Shown: positions 13,101-24,700 of the stretch, one piece after another
How the letters are laid out: every line of letters begins with the position of its first letter
Position numbering within the stretch: the first letter of the stretch is position 1
Notes under the pieces: model-generated
Told to the model about the DNA's origin: nothing
Databases searched by the model: none
Seen by the model: the letters and a program-made list of their open reading frames with translations, nothing else
Made by a program: the position numbers and the translations under genes
Source of the DNA: Polyodon spathula
Taxonomy: Eukaryota > Chordata > Actinopteri > Acipenseriformes > Polyodontidae
Length of the DNA: 64,000 bases
Assembly (NCBI RefSeq): GCF_017654505.1
Contig: NC_054548.1
Coordinates: forward strand, 31,819,774-31,883,773
Direction: 5' to 3'

Positions 13101-16100
13101 TATTTAATATAAAATAAGTGTTTTGTTTGTCTTTTTGCGCTTCTTTTTTATATTGGGTATTTCCCGATGACTTTTAAAATATTGGTACATGATTACACAT
13201 TGAATAAGTCTGTTTCATTAGCATCTTCCTAGCTCGCAGTATTTAAACCTATAGATTCCCACATTTGCTGAAGAAAATGGGAACTCGGGAACTAATGAAA
13301 TACCAGTAGTAATAATAAACCTTTTTTTATTTTTATTATAATTCAGTTCTTTTTTTTTTTCTTTTTTTTTTAAATCAGTTCATGTTTTTAAATATGTTTA
13401 CCAGAATCAAAGACTCAGTGTGCTCCTACCGGTACTGTATGCTGTCTTTTGCAAATTAGTACAAATACAAGGCAGTGCAGTCACGTGACACAACATTTTA
13501 CCAGAACCTTACACCGGCGCTCAATGATTTTGTTATATAAAAATATAGGGCCTATTGTAATATATATTTTTAAAAATCACAACTTGAATCTCTTGCCTCA
13601 ATCTCGGGGCTAGCGTCGACCTGGACTCAAGTGAAAGATCAGGGTGAAAAATGACACCCAGATTTCTAATTTCTGTCTTTGATTCAATGAGGTAACAGTC
13701 CACTGTACAAGCATATTGATTTACCCTCTCATGTTGATTTCTTGACCCCAAAATTATGACCTCTGTTTTATCAGAATTTAACATAAGAACATTTGTCTTA
13801 ATATCAGTGAGACAGGTAGTTGAGGTATTTGCAGGCTTCCCACAGTCCTGTGTTGCCACTGGCAAACAACTCAGTACCTTTTACAGGTGGGAATCCCTGT
13901 ACGTTGCCACCCACGGTGTCTGTGAACCGGTGGACCCGTACCGAACCGGTACCGAGGTCACTGACCCGCTCCACTCCTGACCCAGTAACATATCAGGACC
14001 GAGGTTTCCACACTGGTACTAGTACCGTCCCGGTGTGAAAGCCGACAAGTAGGGACTATAATAATAAATAAATAAATAAATAAATACATACATACATACA
14101 TAAATATATTTATTATCCCACTGAACTGCTAGAGGCTGCTGTGTTTTAGGTGAATAATATTAGATTATTGCTGCGGGACTTTTGACTAAGACAACCATGC
14201 ACTTTCTTAATAGGCTACTTGTTAATTGCTTGTCCATCTGTCAGAGTTTGTCTCTTGTCATTTTTCGTGTCTGTGTGTTTGGGGTAATAATTACGCCAAA
14301 GGGCACTTTATCAACTTATGCTTTCTGTGAACTTGCAGATAACAGTTTAAATACATATTTGCACATACCAATTGCTGGTATTAAGAAAACGGGATGGTTT
14401 ATAAAGTGTTTTGTGTTTTACTGAATCTTGTTGATGTGCAATGCATTGCATCTGACCTGGCTTATGCTATACTGTTTCTGAATACAAATGTGATTGGTTA
14501 TTTGTTGTAGAGCTGTGTGGCAGGGCAGGGCCCTGCCTGTAAATAATATTGTTTTGTGGTGTTTTGGTGGTGGCTGGCAATTAGTGGTTACATGTTTTTT
14601 TCTTTCTGCAATATAAAATATGTTGAGAAAAATGTGGGATAGAGACTAAGAGCGGGACTGTAGATAAATAAAATGGGAAGGAGAAGCTGAAAACAGCATC
14701 AGCAGCACGGGGCTGGTCGCAAGCCCCATTGCGTCTCTGCCCTGGTGGAGGTCTGCCTAACTTGCTTGAGGGGGGAGGAGTGGTGCTTTGAAGTTGGCAA
14801 GGTCGGGCATGTGTCGCCCGACTGCTACCACTCCCCATCTGAGGAAGTGGTGGTGGAACCAGGGCTAGAGCCACAGGAGGAGGTTGGCTGGGAAGCCCTC
14901 CTCCTCAGCATGGACGTGCAGTATTGTTGTTTCATCTGTGGGGAGTGGGGACATTTCCCGAACTGCCCCCTCACAGAAAGGGACGAGCCCCTGCCGCCTT
15001 GGGCAGCCAGAAGGGGATGAGCCCCTGCCGCCTTGGGCAGCCAGAAGGGGACGAGCCCCTGCCGGCTTGGGCAGCCAGAAGGGGACGAGCCCCTGCCGCC
15101 TTGGGCAGCCAGAAGGGGACGAGCCCCTTCCGCCTTGGGCAGCCAGAAGGGAACGAGCCCCTGCCGCCTTGGGCAGCCAGAAGGTGGCGAGCCGCTGTCG
15201 CCTTGGACAGCCAGAAGGGGACGAGCCCCTGCCGCCTTCGGCATCAAGAGGAGAGGAGCAGAAGCTACCTCTGCCTCCACCACCACCACCATTGGGAGAA
15301 GTGGAGCTTCTTCTGCCGCCTTCATGGCCAGGGACTCCCCTCCCACCGCTGTCCCCCCGAGGGTCCACTGCCTGGGGTTGCCTGCTGCGCCGCTTCGCTT
15401 GCGGTTGCTGATGATCCTGCTTAGCCTGGGGTCGCTGCCGGCTCTGCTTAGCCTGGGGTCGCTGCCGGCTCTGCTTAGCCTGGGGTCGCTGCCGGCTCTG
15501 CTTAGCCTGGGGTCGCTGCCGGCTCTGCTTAGCCTGGGGTCGCTGCCGGCTCTGCTTAGCCTGGGGTCGCTGCCGGCTCTGCTTAGCCTGGGGTCGCTGC
15601 CGGCTCTGCTTTGCTTGGGGTCGCTGCCGGCTTTTATTTAGTTCCTCTTGTGGGGCGTGACCTGTTTTTGTTTAACCTTTTATTATGAGCTTGTGAGCAG
15701 TAGTGTTTTGTTTTGTATTTTTATTTTTGTTTGATTAAAACGCGCAGCTGCGCTTAAACTGCAGCTTCCTTGCCTCCGAGTCTCCTTGCCTGCCGATACC
15801 ACCAGGGCCCAAAACGTTACCCAGTCACAAGCTGTTATTTAATTTATGTATTTGTTGGAAATTAATATTAATTAGCGATTACATGTTTTTTTTCTTTCTG
15901 CAATATAAAATATATTGAGAAAAATGTTAGAAATGTTATTTTTTTAACTTGAGACATTTACACAAGAAAAACGTCTTGTGTAAAATGCTTTTTTGGGTTT
16001 CCATTCGCTCAGTTTATTTTACTCGAGTAAACCAGGCTTTTCACCCAACGTCATGCAAATGAATGGGAAAGGTGGGGGTTGATATGTAAACTAGCTATGT

Positions 16101-19100
16101 GTAAAGTACTCATGCTGTTTTTGTAGATTACTGGTGAAGTTCTGTGAAAATGTGGTTTACATGCGCAGAGAAGGGGTACACAAGTAAATCTAAGCTGCTA
16201 TAATAAAGCAAAATACCTTGTGCCTTGCTGGTTAATAATGTTAATAAATTGAAAGGGGGTGGCAGATACTGATAAAATGGACTGAAGTGCAGCATTAGTT
16301 ACCAAAATTGGCACTGCCTTCTGTGAGACAGACGGGGAAGGTTACCAGTGTTGCCAAGTCTCGCAAGAAAAAAAAAAAAAACACTGTCTTTCAAAACAAG
16401 CCCAAAACAAGCGAACCCATGTTAGAATATGAGTGTTTATGCAAGTTCCTACCAGCGACTTATTATAAGCGGACTTGGCAACTATGAAGGTTACCTCAGC
16501 CGCCAGTTGGACAGGAGCGATTTGAGGAGTCTCGTGCTGTCAGAGATTCTGTCCTTTCTTTTAAGTTGTGGATTTACTGTTGTGTCAAATATTAATGATG
16601 CAAACAAATAAAACACAGTACGTTAATTTGCAATTTTATTTGGTCAGTTCTGAGAGAGCATCAACAACTTTGGATGTAGCTGGGATAAATAAAAAAAAAA
16701 AAAGGACGGGAATGAATTCAGTTCAACATTTAAGCAGCAAGGGTATTCTCAAACAGATGCATTAATACTACAACACAGGCATAATGCAATTCATGGTAAG
16801 TGGTTTTATACAGAACTGTAAACCCACAAGAGATACACAGCATGACAGACCAGACACCGCAAAACACAATAATAAAAAAAAAAAGCTGCCTGCACATCAT
16901 TAAGGTCAACTACACCACTGCTAACCATAAAATCACCCATCAGCCACTACTTTCTGCCGTCTTGGAATCCACCGTAATAACGGACCTGCTCCCTTGCAAT
17001 ATTTATAGTTAAAAATAAACACGCTCATTAACATTTACATGTAGTTGTGATATCCTGGTGTTTAAATTGGGGCAAAATAGGGTATAGTATGTAGAACTTG
17101 TTTTTACTATTAGATCCTAGTGACGTTCTTGTGAAAATGTGTAGTATTGGTAGGTATTAAATATTTACCTGGCACCACAGATAATAAACTGTTACAGTAC
17201 CCCTGGTTGAAAACCCCTGACATTATTGATTTCTTGCTGTTTTAGGTTTTGGTGCTGCAGGGAGCTCTGGATTGTTGGGTCTTCTTGAGCTGCCTGGAAG
17301 TGCTGCAGAGAATAGAAAGCTGTTCTGATTGGGCACAATTAGATTCAAACGCATCACATACAGTCGGTCTCTGGACTTATGCTACTGAAAAGGTAAATAA
17401 CTGTGCTCGTGTCTCAACTCTTCATGCTACTATAATAAGTATGGCAGGTATTACAGCTTTTTGAAGCAGCGAAGTGGTAAGAGCACTGGCTTGAATTTGA
17501 AATGTTTAATGCCCAGATCCCTATTTCTTGTTGCCTCACCCAAGATGCTTGCTGAAAAAGGAAGGGGAATGTATTTGAAACTTACCAAGCACGTATACAT
17601 GTTTGAGTGTATTTATTTGTAATACTGGTAGATGTTTTTTTTTCTGTTCATTGGCAATAGTTAAAGGCCTTGGGTTATCTGTGTGGGCTGGCATCAGAAA
17701 ACGGACCCAATTCTGAAGACTTAAACAGAACAGTGGATCTCCTGGCTGGACTGGGAGCAGAACGACCAGAAACTGGTACAAAAAATTCTTCTGATACTTT
17801 AATGAGTATATGTCTAGTGGGTTTACGTAACAGTATCTGTACTACAAATGAATCTGAAGAAAGGGTTATGATAACAGGGATATGTGAGGTAATTCATGGA
17901 CTGTTCAGTACATTGTATTTTTTTATTTTGTTTATAACCAATAACAAACCTGAAATCCGTAATTATCCCTCTGTTATCTTTATGGATGTAGGTAAATATT
18001 TACAATTTTAAAAACTCAAGCAAAATGTATGTTGAATGTAAACATTATGGCAAAGTGTTACTGTCATGTAAAAAAATAAACAAATGTTGGGTACTTTATA
18101 ATTCTATATTGGTAAAGCTTTTAATATTGAGGCTGGTGTTTTTATAGCATGTACAGTAGTATATCACACAAGCCAGTGCTCATATGGTCTGTTTTGGGCT
18201 TGTTCTTTTACAGCTAGCAGTCTGCAAAGCCCTTATAAAAAACTCAAAGAAGCCTTATCTTCAGTAGAAGCCTTTGAAAAACACTACTTAGTAAGTATGT
18301 TGGGGTATTTATTTTTTTGTTACTTTGTATTTACTTTGTATTTAACCTCTGACATTGGACAGAGTGCAATCACACTTTTCATTTCACAGGTATCAATGTA
18401 ATTCTTAAAGGAGAGTATAAAAGTTGTGGTTAAACATTGACAGTCATGAGCCCTAATTATCAGTTTGAAATGTATTATCATTATACCAGTGGTTTCCTTC
18501 AGGTGGTCCGTGGAAAGGTTACAAAATAACAGAAAGGAAGCAGCAGCATAGTTTCTTACCTTGTCTGATGAACTCCACGCAACGTGAACTTCCAGGTCTC
18601 CGTGTCGCTTGGGTCAGAGAGCGATACTTTCCAGATGCCCTCACCCTAGGAGAGGATGACGTCATCGATTTCACCCCCTAGGATGATGTCTGTGAGCATA
18701 CAGGCAGCCCCTCTCTTATATACACTGATGCAGATGCCGTACTGAGAAGGATTTCATCCTCTCTCAAAGTACAAACCTAGACCTGTGCAGATCAGGATGA
18801 CTTCCTTAGCATCTTGGATGCAAGGGATAGAAAAGCATTGAAAGGGTTCCCCTTCCGCGAGGTGGTCTGGAGGCCTGTTGAGGCTATTTGGCAAAAACCT
18901 GCTGCTTCTGCACCATGCCTGCCCAGAGTAGATAAATTCCACAGGGTACCAGTGGATCATAAAAACACCTTTTCAAACAACCTAAGTTGGATACCATCAT
19001 GGCTACACCAACTGCAGGTATGTCTTCTAGATCTGTTTATTTTATTGGGTCTGATGAAAAAAATTTCTTGAAAAAAGATTACTCTGCCTCCACATGCAGC

Positions 19101-21767
19101 ATGCGGATCAATAATTATCAGATCCATGCAGCTAAATATCAGCATAGGCTGTGGAACCAGCTCTCTACAATTTTACAATTGCTTACATCTGAAAATCTGG
19201 AGGTTGCCATGCAGCTAGCAGAAGAGGGAAAGAACACTGCCAAACTTCAACTGCAGGCTGCATGTGATACCATTGATACACATGCCAAAGCCATGGCTAA
19301 TGTCATCTGTGCAAGATGGTGCATTCATAAGAACATAAGAACATAAGAACATAAGAAAGTTTACAAACGAGAGGAGGCCATTCGGCCCATCTTGCTCGTT
19401 TGGTTGTTAGTAGCTTATTGATCCCAGAATCTCGTCAAGCAGCTTCTTGAAGGATCCCAGGGTGTCAGCTTCAACAACATTACTGGGGAGTTGATTCCAG
19501 ACCCTCACAATTCTCTATGTAAAAAAGTGCCTCCTATTTTCTGTTCTGAATGCCTCTTTGTCTAATCTCCATTTGTGACCCCTGGTCCTTGTTTCTTTTT
19601 TCAGGCTGAAAAAGTCCCTTGGGTCGACACTGTCAATACCTTTTAGAATTTTGAATGCTTGAATTAGGTCGCCACGTAGTCTTGTTTGTTCAAGACTGAA
19701 CAGATTCAATTCTTTTAGCATGTCTGCATATGACATGCCTTTTAAGCCCGGAATAATTCTGGCAATATCTTTTTTATAGCGAGGTGACCAGAACTGCACA
19801 CAATATTCAAGATGAGGTGTTACTAGTGCATTGTACAGTTTTAACATTACTTCCCTTGATTTAAATTCAACACTTTTTACAATGTATCCGAGCATCTTGT
19901 TAGCCTTTTTTATAGCTTCCCCACATTGTCTTGGATGAAGACATTTCTGAGTCAACAAAAACTCCTAGGTCTTTTTCATAGATTCCTTCTCCAATTTCAG
20001 TATCTCCCATATGATATTTATAATGTACATTTTTATTTCCTGCGTGCAGTACCTTACACTTTTCTCTATTAAATGTCATTTGCCATGTGTCTGCCCAGTT
20101 CTGAATCTTGTCTAGATCATTTTGAATGACCTTTGCTGCTGCAACAGTGTTTGCCACTCCTCCTACTTTTGTGTCGTCTGCAAATTTAACAAGTTTGCTT
20201 ACTATACCAGAATCTAGATCATTAATGTAGATTAGGAATAGCAGAGGACCTAATACTGATCCCTGTGGTACACCACTGGTTACCACACTCCATTCTGAGG
20301 TTTTTCCTCTACTCAGTACTTTCTGTTTTCTACATGTTAACCACTCCCTAATCCATGTACATGTGTTTCCTTGAATCCCAACTGCGTTCAGTTTGAGAAT
20401 TAATCTTTTGTGCGGGATTTTGTCAAAAGCTTTCTGGAAATCTAAATAAACCATGTCATATGCTTTGCAATTATCCATTAGCGATGTTGCATCCTCAAAA
20501 AATCAGGCAAGTTAGTTAGACACGATCTCTCTTTCCTAAAACCATGTTGACTGTCTTCCAGGATCCTGTTACCATATAGGTCATTTTTCATTTTGGATCT
20601 TATTATAGTTTCAAATGAGGGCATCTTCTCTATCTGCGAACACCCAGACAAAAATATTGGAGCCACCCTTTCAGGGTCATCTTTTATTTTGCACCACCTT
20701 AAGGATTCCTTGTCTGACATGAAAGAGGCTAGGCAGGCAATTCGATCTTGGTCTTAAGAACATAAGAAAGTTTACAAATGAGAGGAGGCCATTCGGCCCA
20801 TCTTGCTTGTTTGGTTGTTAGTAGCTTATTGATCCCAGAATCTCATCAAACAGCTTCTTGAAGGATCCCAGGGTGTCAGCTTCAACAACATTACTGGGGA
20901 GTTGGTTTTGAAACCCTCACGATTCTCTTTATAAAATAGTGCCTCCTAGTTTCTGTTCTGAATGCCCCTTTGTCTAATCTCCATTTGTGACCCCTGGTCC
21001 TTGTTTCTTTTTTCAGGTCGAAAAAGTCACTTCGGTCGACATTGTCAATACCTTTTAGAATTTTGAATGCTTGAATTAGGTCACCGCATAGTCTTCTTTG
21101 TTCAAGACTGAATAGATTCAATTCTTTTAGCCTGTCTGCATATGACATGCCTTTTAAACTCGGAATAATTCTGGTTGCTGTTCTTTGCACTCTTTCTAGA
21201 GCAGCAATATCCTTTTTGTAGCGAGGTGACCAGAACTGAGCACAATATTCTAGATGAGGTCCTACTGATGCATTATCAGAATACACAACGAGGCATTGAA
21301 AGATTGAATAAACTAATAAGTGTTCCTAAAGACACTCTCGTAATGACAAGTCAGTTTTGAAAATATTGAATAAACTATTTTAATTTAAGTCTGATGATGA
21401 TGAGTTGTCAGGTTACAAAACAGTAGGCTACTGTATCAGTTGTGAACAAAATGCTATTGATGGCAAAAAGTTGTTCTTTTAAGCAAGTTCCTTTAGGTGG
21501 AGCATTTACCATGGGGGAAAAATCAGTTTTGCCACAAGGTTATTCTCTTAGCCAAAGTGTTCTCTTAGGAGGTGTTTCTATACGTGGAGACTACTATATC
21601 AGGAAATTTGTCTTATCCAAGTTCGTTTTAAATGACTGGAAAAATATTTAGCAAGTTTGCTGTGTTTTAAAGTGAGTGTTAACAGACTATTGCTGCTGTT
21701 TTTCATGCAGAATTGGAGTAAAAGTTAGATAATGGAATGGGTGGTATCTGATTTATCTATTCAGCTA

Positions 21768-21799
<32 letters not shown>

Positions 21800-24700
21800 A
21801 TCTTTATTTCTATAGCACAATTCATGTGCAATACAGCTTAAAGCTCATTACAAGCAGAGTAAAACACAAACAAAAAAAGTACAATTATTAAAAGCAGAAG
21901 TAACAGTACAGCTCAAACTAAAACATTAATATTAGGAAAAAGCAATAATTTAAAAATGTTTTGATCAAAAGATCTAAGAATGCGTTCCGGCTGGTATGGA
22001 ATTAGCGTGTCATTCAAGCAGTCTGTTGCTAATCCATTCAGTGCTAGTAATAGAACTTTAAAATCAATCCTATAACGCATGGAAGCCAATGCAATGAGGC
22101 TAACACAGGAGTAATTTGAGCCCTTTTTTGGGTCTCGTTAGCATTCTAGCAGCTGCATTTTGCACAAGCTGCAGGCGTGGTAGAGCATGGCATGTAAGTC
22201 CAGAAAACAAAGCGTTACAGTAATCTAATCTAGAAAAAATAAAAAATGTACTAATTTCTCAGCATCATCCAAGGACAGAAAAGGTCTAACATCAGCAATA
22301 TTCCTCAACTGATAGAAAGAGACTCTACTAATATGTTTAATATGCGATTCAAAACAAAGTTCAGAGTCAAAAATAACCCCCCAGGTTTCTCACCTCAGAT
22401 TTTAAATGTGATTTTAACAAACCTAATTCAATGTTTGTCAACTCCATCTGTTGCTTAGAGCCTACAAGTAGGACTTCTGTCTTATCCTGATTTAACTGTA
22501 AAACATTTTGAGACATCCAGCTTCTAATATCAGCATGACACTTGAATAAGACATTGATAGCAGTTATGCCACCTGGTTTAACAGATATATAACTCTATCA
22601 TCTGCATAGCTGTGAAAATTCATTTAAGAGATTAAAATGAGCTCAGCAATCCAGTTGTGAAACAAAATGTTAAGTATTCTGTGTTTATGTAGGAATTTTC
22701 AAATGTTATGCATGTTCTTAAGTTATTTGCATGAAGTATGACTATGACAGCTGCTTCTGGCCAAACAGAAAATGAAAAAAAGCAGCAATTAAGCTTGGAG
22801 TGGCATATACGCAAGTCACACTTTATGGTTTTACGTACGGTATAGCTAGTGAACCGCTTATTAATTCACTTCTGATTAAATAAGGCAAGGCATTGAAGGT
22901 ATTGAGTAATATACAGTAAGTCTGTCAGTCGAAGTCACGCTTACACCTTTACTTAAATAATTGTGATGAAACTAGGTCAGGACATTTTTTAACACAGGTT
23001 ATTGAGAGTCTGGGGGTATACATAGGCAGCTGTCTGTGTGTGAATTGTCCCTTGGACTAGCCCTGATTTAACTATTTGAAGAAGAATCTGTTTTTAATAA
23101 TTTCTCTCTCAGGAACTCTCCCATGCTACTATGGATATGTACAAAACAATTGGTCGACTTCGATCAGCTCGACTTGTAGGAAAAAGCCTGGCTGAGTTTT
23201 ACATGTAAGACCATTTTTAATATGTTTGACATATTATCTTTATTTTTCCCTAATGCGACTCCTAGCACGATTTTGAGAAAACAAGATAAAATGCAAATGT
23301 AAGTGCAAAGTGCTGTACTTTTGTGCTGGATTGGGCCATCCCCTTCATGTTGTGATTTTGAAGGGAGTTTGAGTTGGACACTGGCAAAACTCTGACCATT
23401 GAAGAAAAAGTAGGAGTCAGAAGCTGCTAGCAAAACAAGAGCAACTGACATTGCCTTTAAGACAGTGGTAGCACAGAGTTCGCCTTTGCTATAAAATAAC
23501 TGCATAAATGTTTCAAACCGGACACACAAAGAAAATGCTTCTTAAAATGTGAAATGGTCTGGAATAAATTACTAAACACAGGTATGAACTATGGGCTTTA
23601 TATTACTCAAGAAAACAGTTTTTATATTTTAGAAACCTTTAGTATTTTAGATCAGCACTCAAATCTTCTTTACAACCCATTTCTGACACATTTCATTTAC
23701 AGCACTTTGCCATATCCAAAAACCCTTAACTGACCTGTGCTTGTTTTTTAAATAATGATAAAAAGTATTAATTGCACATTGTCATTTGAAGTGGTTAGTT
23801 AATGGTTAACTGTTTGTTTGGTCTGCAGGAGAAAAGGGGATCCTCAGAAAGCTGAAGGCTTCCTTCAAGAGGCCCTCAAAACCTATATGACTGAGGGCTG
23901 GGCTCTGCCCGTAACCCACACCAGGAAGCAGTTAGCTGAGTGTCAGAAGCAGCTTGGGCAGATGGAAAAGTATCCTTCAAGTATTAGCTTCGTATCACAG
24001 CCCACTGTGTGAAATGGGATTGCTCCTTTGCACCATTTAAAAAGATAACAAAAAACCTTCATCACATGATTGTACTGGAATTGGAATTGTAGTTTTATAA
24101 GGATTACGTTATTAATAACGATGTTGGGCAGTAAGTATTGTGTCTATACACAGTTCAAGTCTGCTGGGCCAAGCTGAACTTCACTTTTCACCTAAATTAA
24201 CTTTTTAAATATTTAATGCAGATCCTAGAAGATGGGGATTGTGGTACGGTTACTGAGAGAAAATGTTAATTTTAAGACTATCAAGGTTTGTTTTTCCTGA
24301 CATGGTTTTAAAACTAATGTGCACTAGACGTCACTGTTGGATAAATCATGTGAGTTTAACAAGGTCATTGTCTTTAACTAGAGTTAATGACTGTATGACT
24401 GTTCAGTTGGAATTACCTCATTAACTAAATTATCCAGCTGTATAAATAGGCCTGTTTGTTTCAACTCCAGGTGGAGTGTAAAGGTGGATCTACACTGGAG
24501 ACGCGCAATGCGAGTGAAAAATTTAGAAGTGACTGGAATGTATGGGTGCGTCTACATCGCCAACGAGCAGACAGTCTGGGTGAAGCGAGCGACTTCAGAA
24601 GAATAGAAATGTATGAACTGGTTACTGCATATGCACACTAACATCCACCACAGGATATATAGTGTTTCACGAATCTTTCGATCTAGGGAGTCGGGGAGGC

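Larger units (their letters stand above)
14516..15829 (+). mobile_element. Internally deleted gag-only LTR element, TSD AGCTG
   Basis: The segment starts TGTGGCAGGG, ends CAGTCACA, and is flanked by AGCTG at 14511-14515 and 15830-15834. Only about 60 nt of a 5' LTR start is visible, including the palindrome GGCAGGGCCCTGCC at 14524-14537. The right part looks like an R-U5 region with ATTAAA (15734-15739) and the palindrome GCGCAGCTGCGC (15742-15753). Between them lies a gag-like frame with zinc knuckles and two minisatellites. The element is 1,314 bp, far too small to be autonomous. Confidence 0.75.

Noticed and set aside
15418..15635. Regular repeats resembling a CRISPR array
   Set aside because: Units are contiguous 27-bp tandem copies without unique spacers, in a vertebrate intron.
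14825..15641. Five overlapping open frames of 160-200 codons on both strands
   Set aside because: They arise from the GC-rich 34-bp and 27-bp minisatellites, which lack stops in any frame. Only the frame with zinc knuckles is supported.
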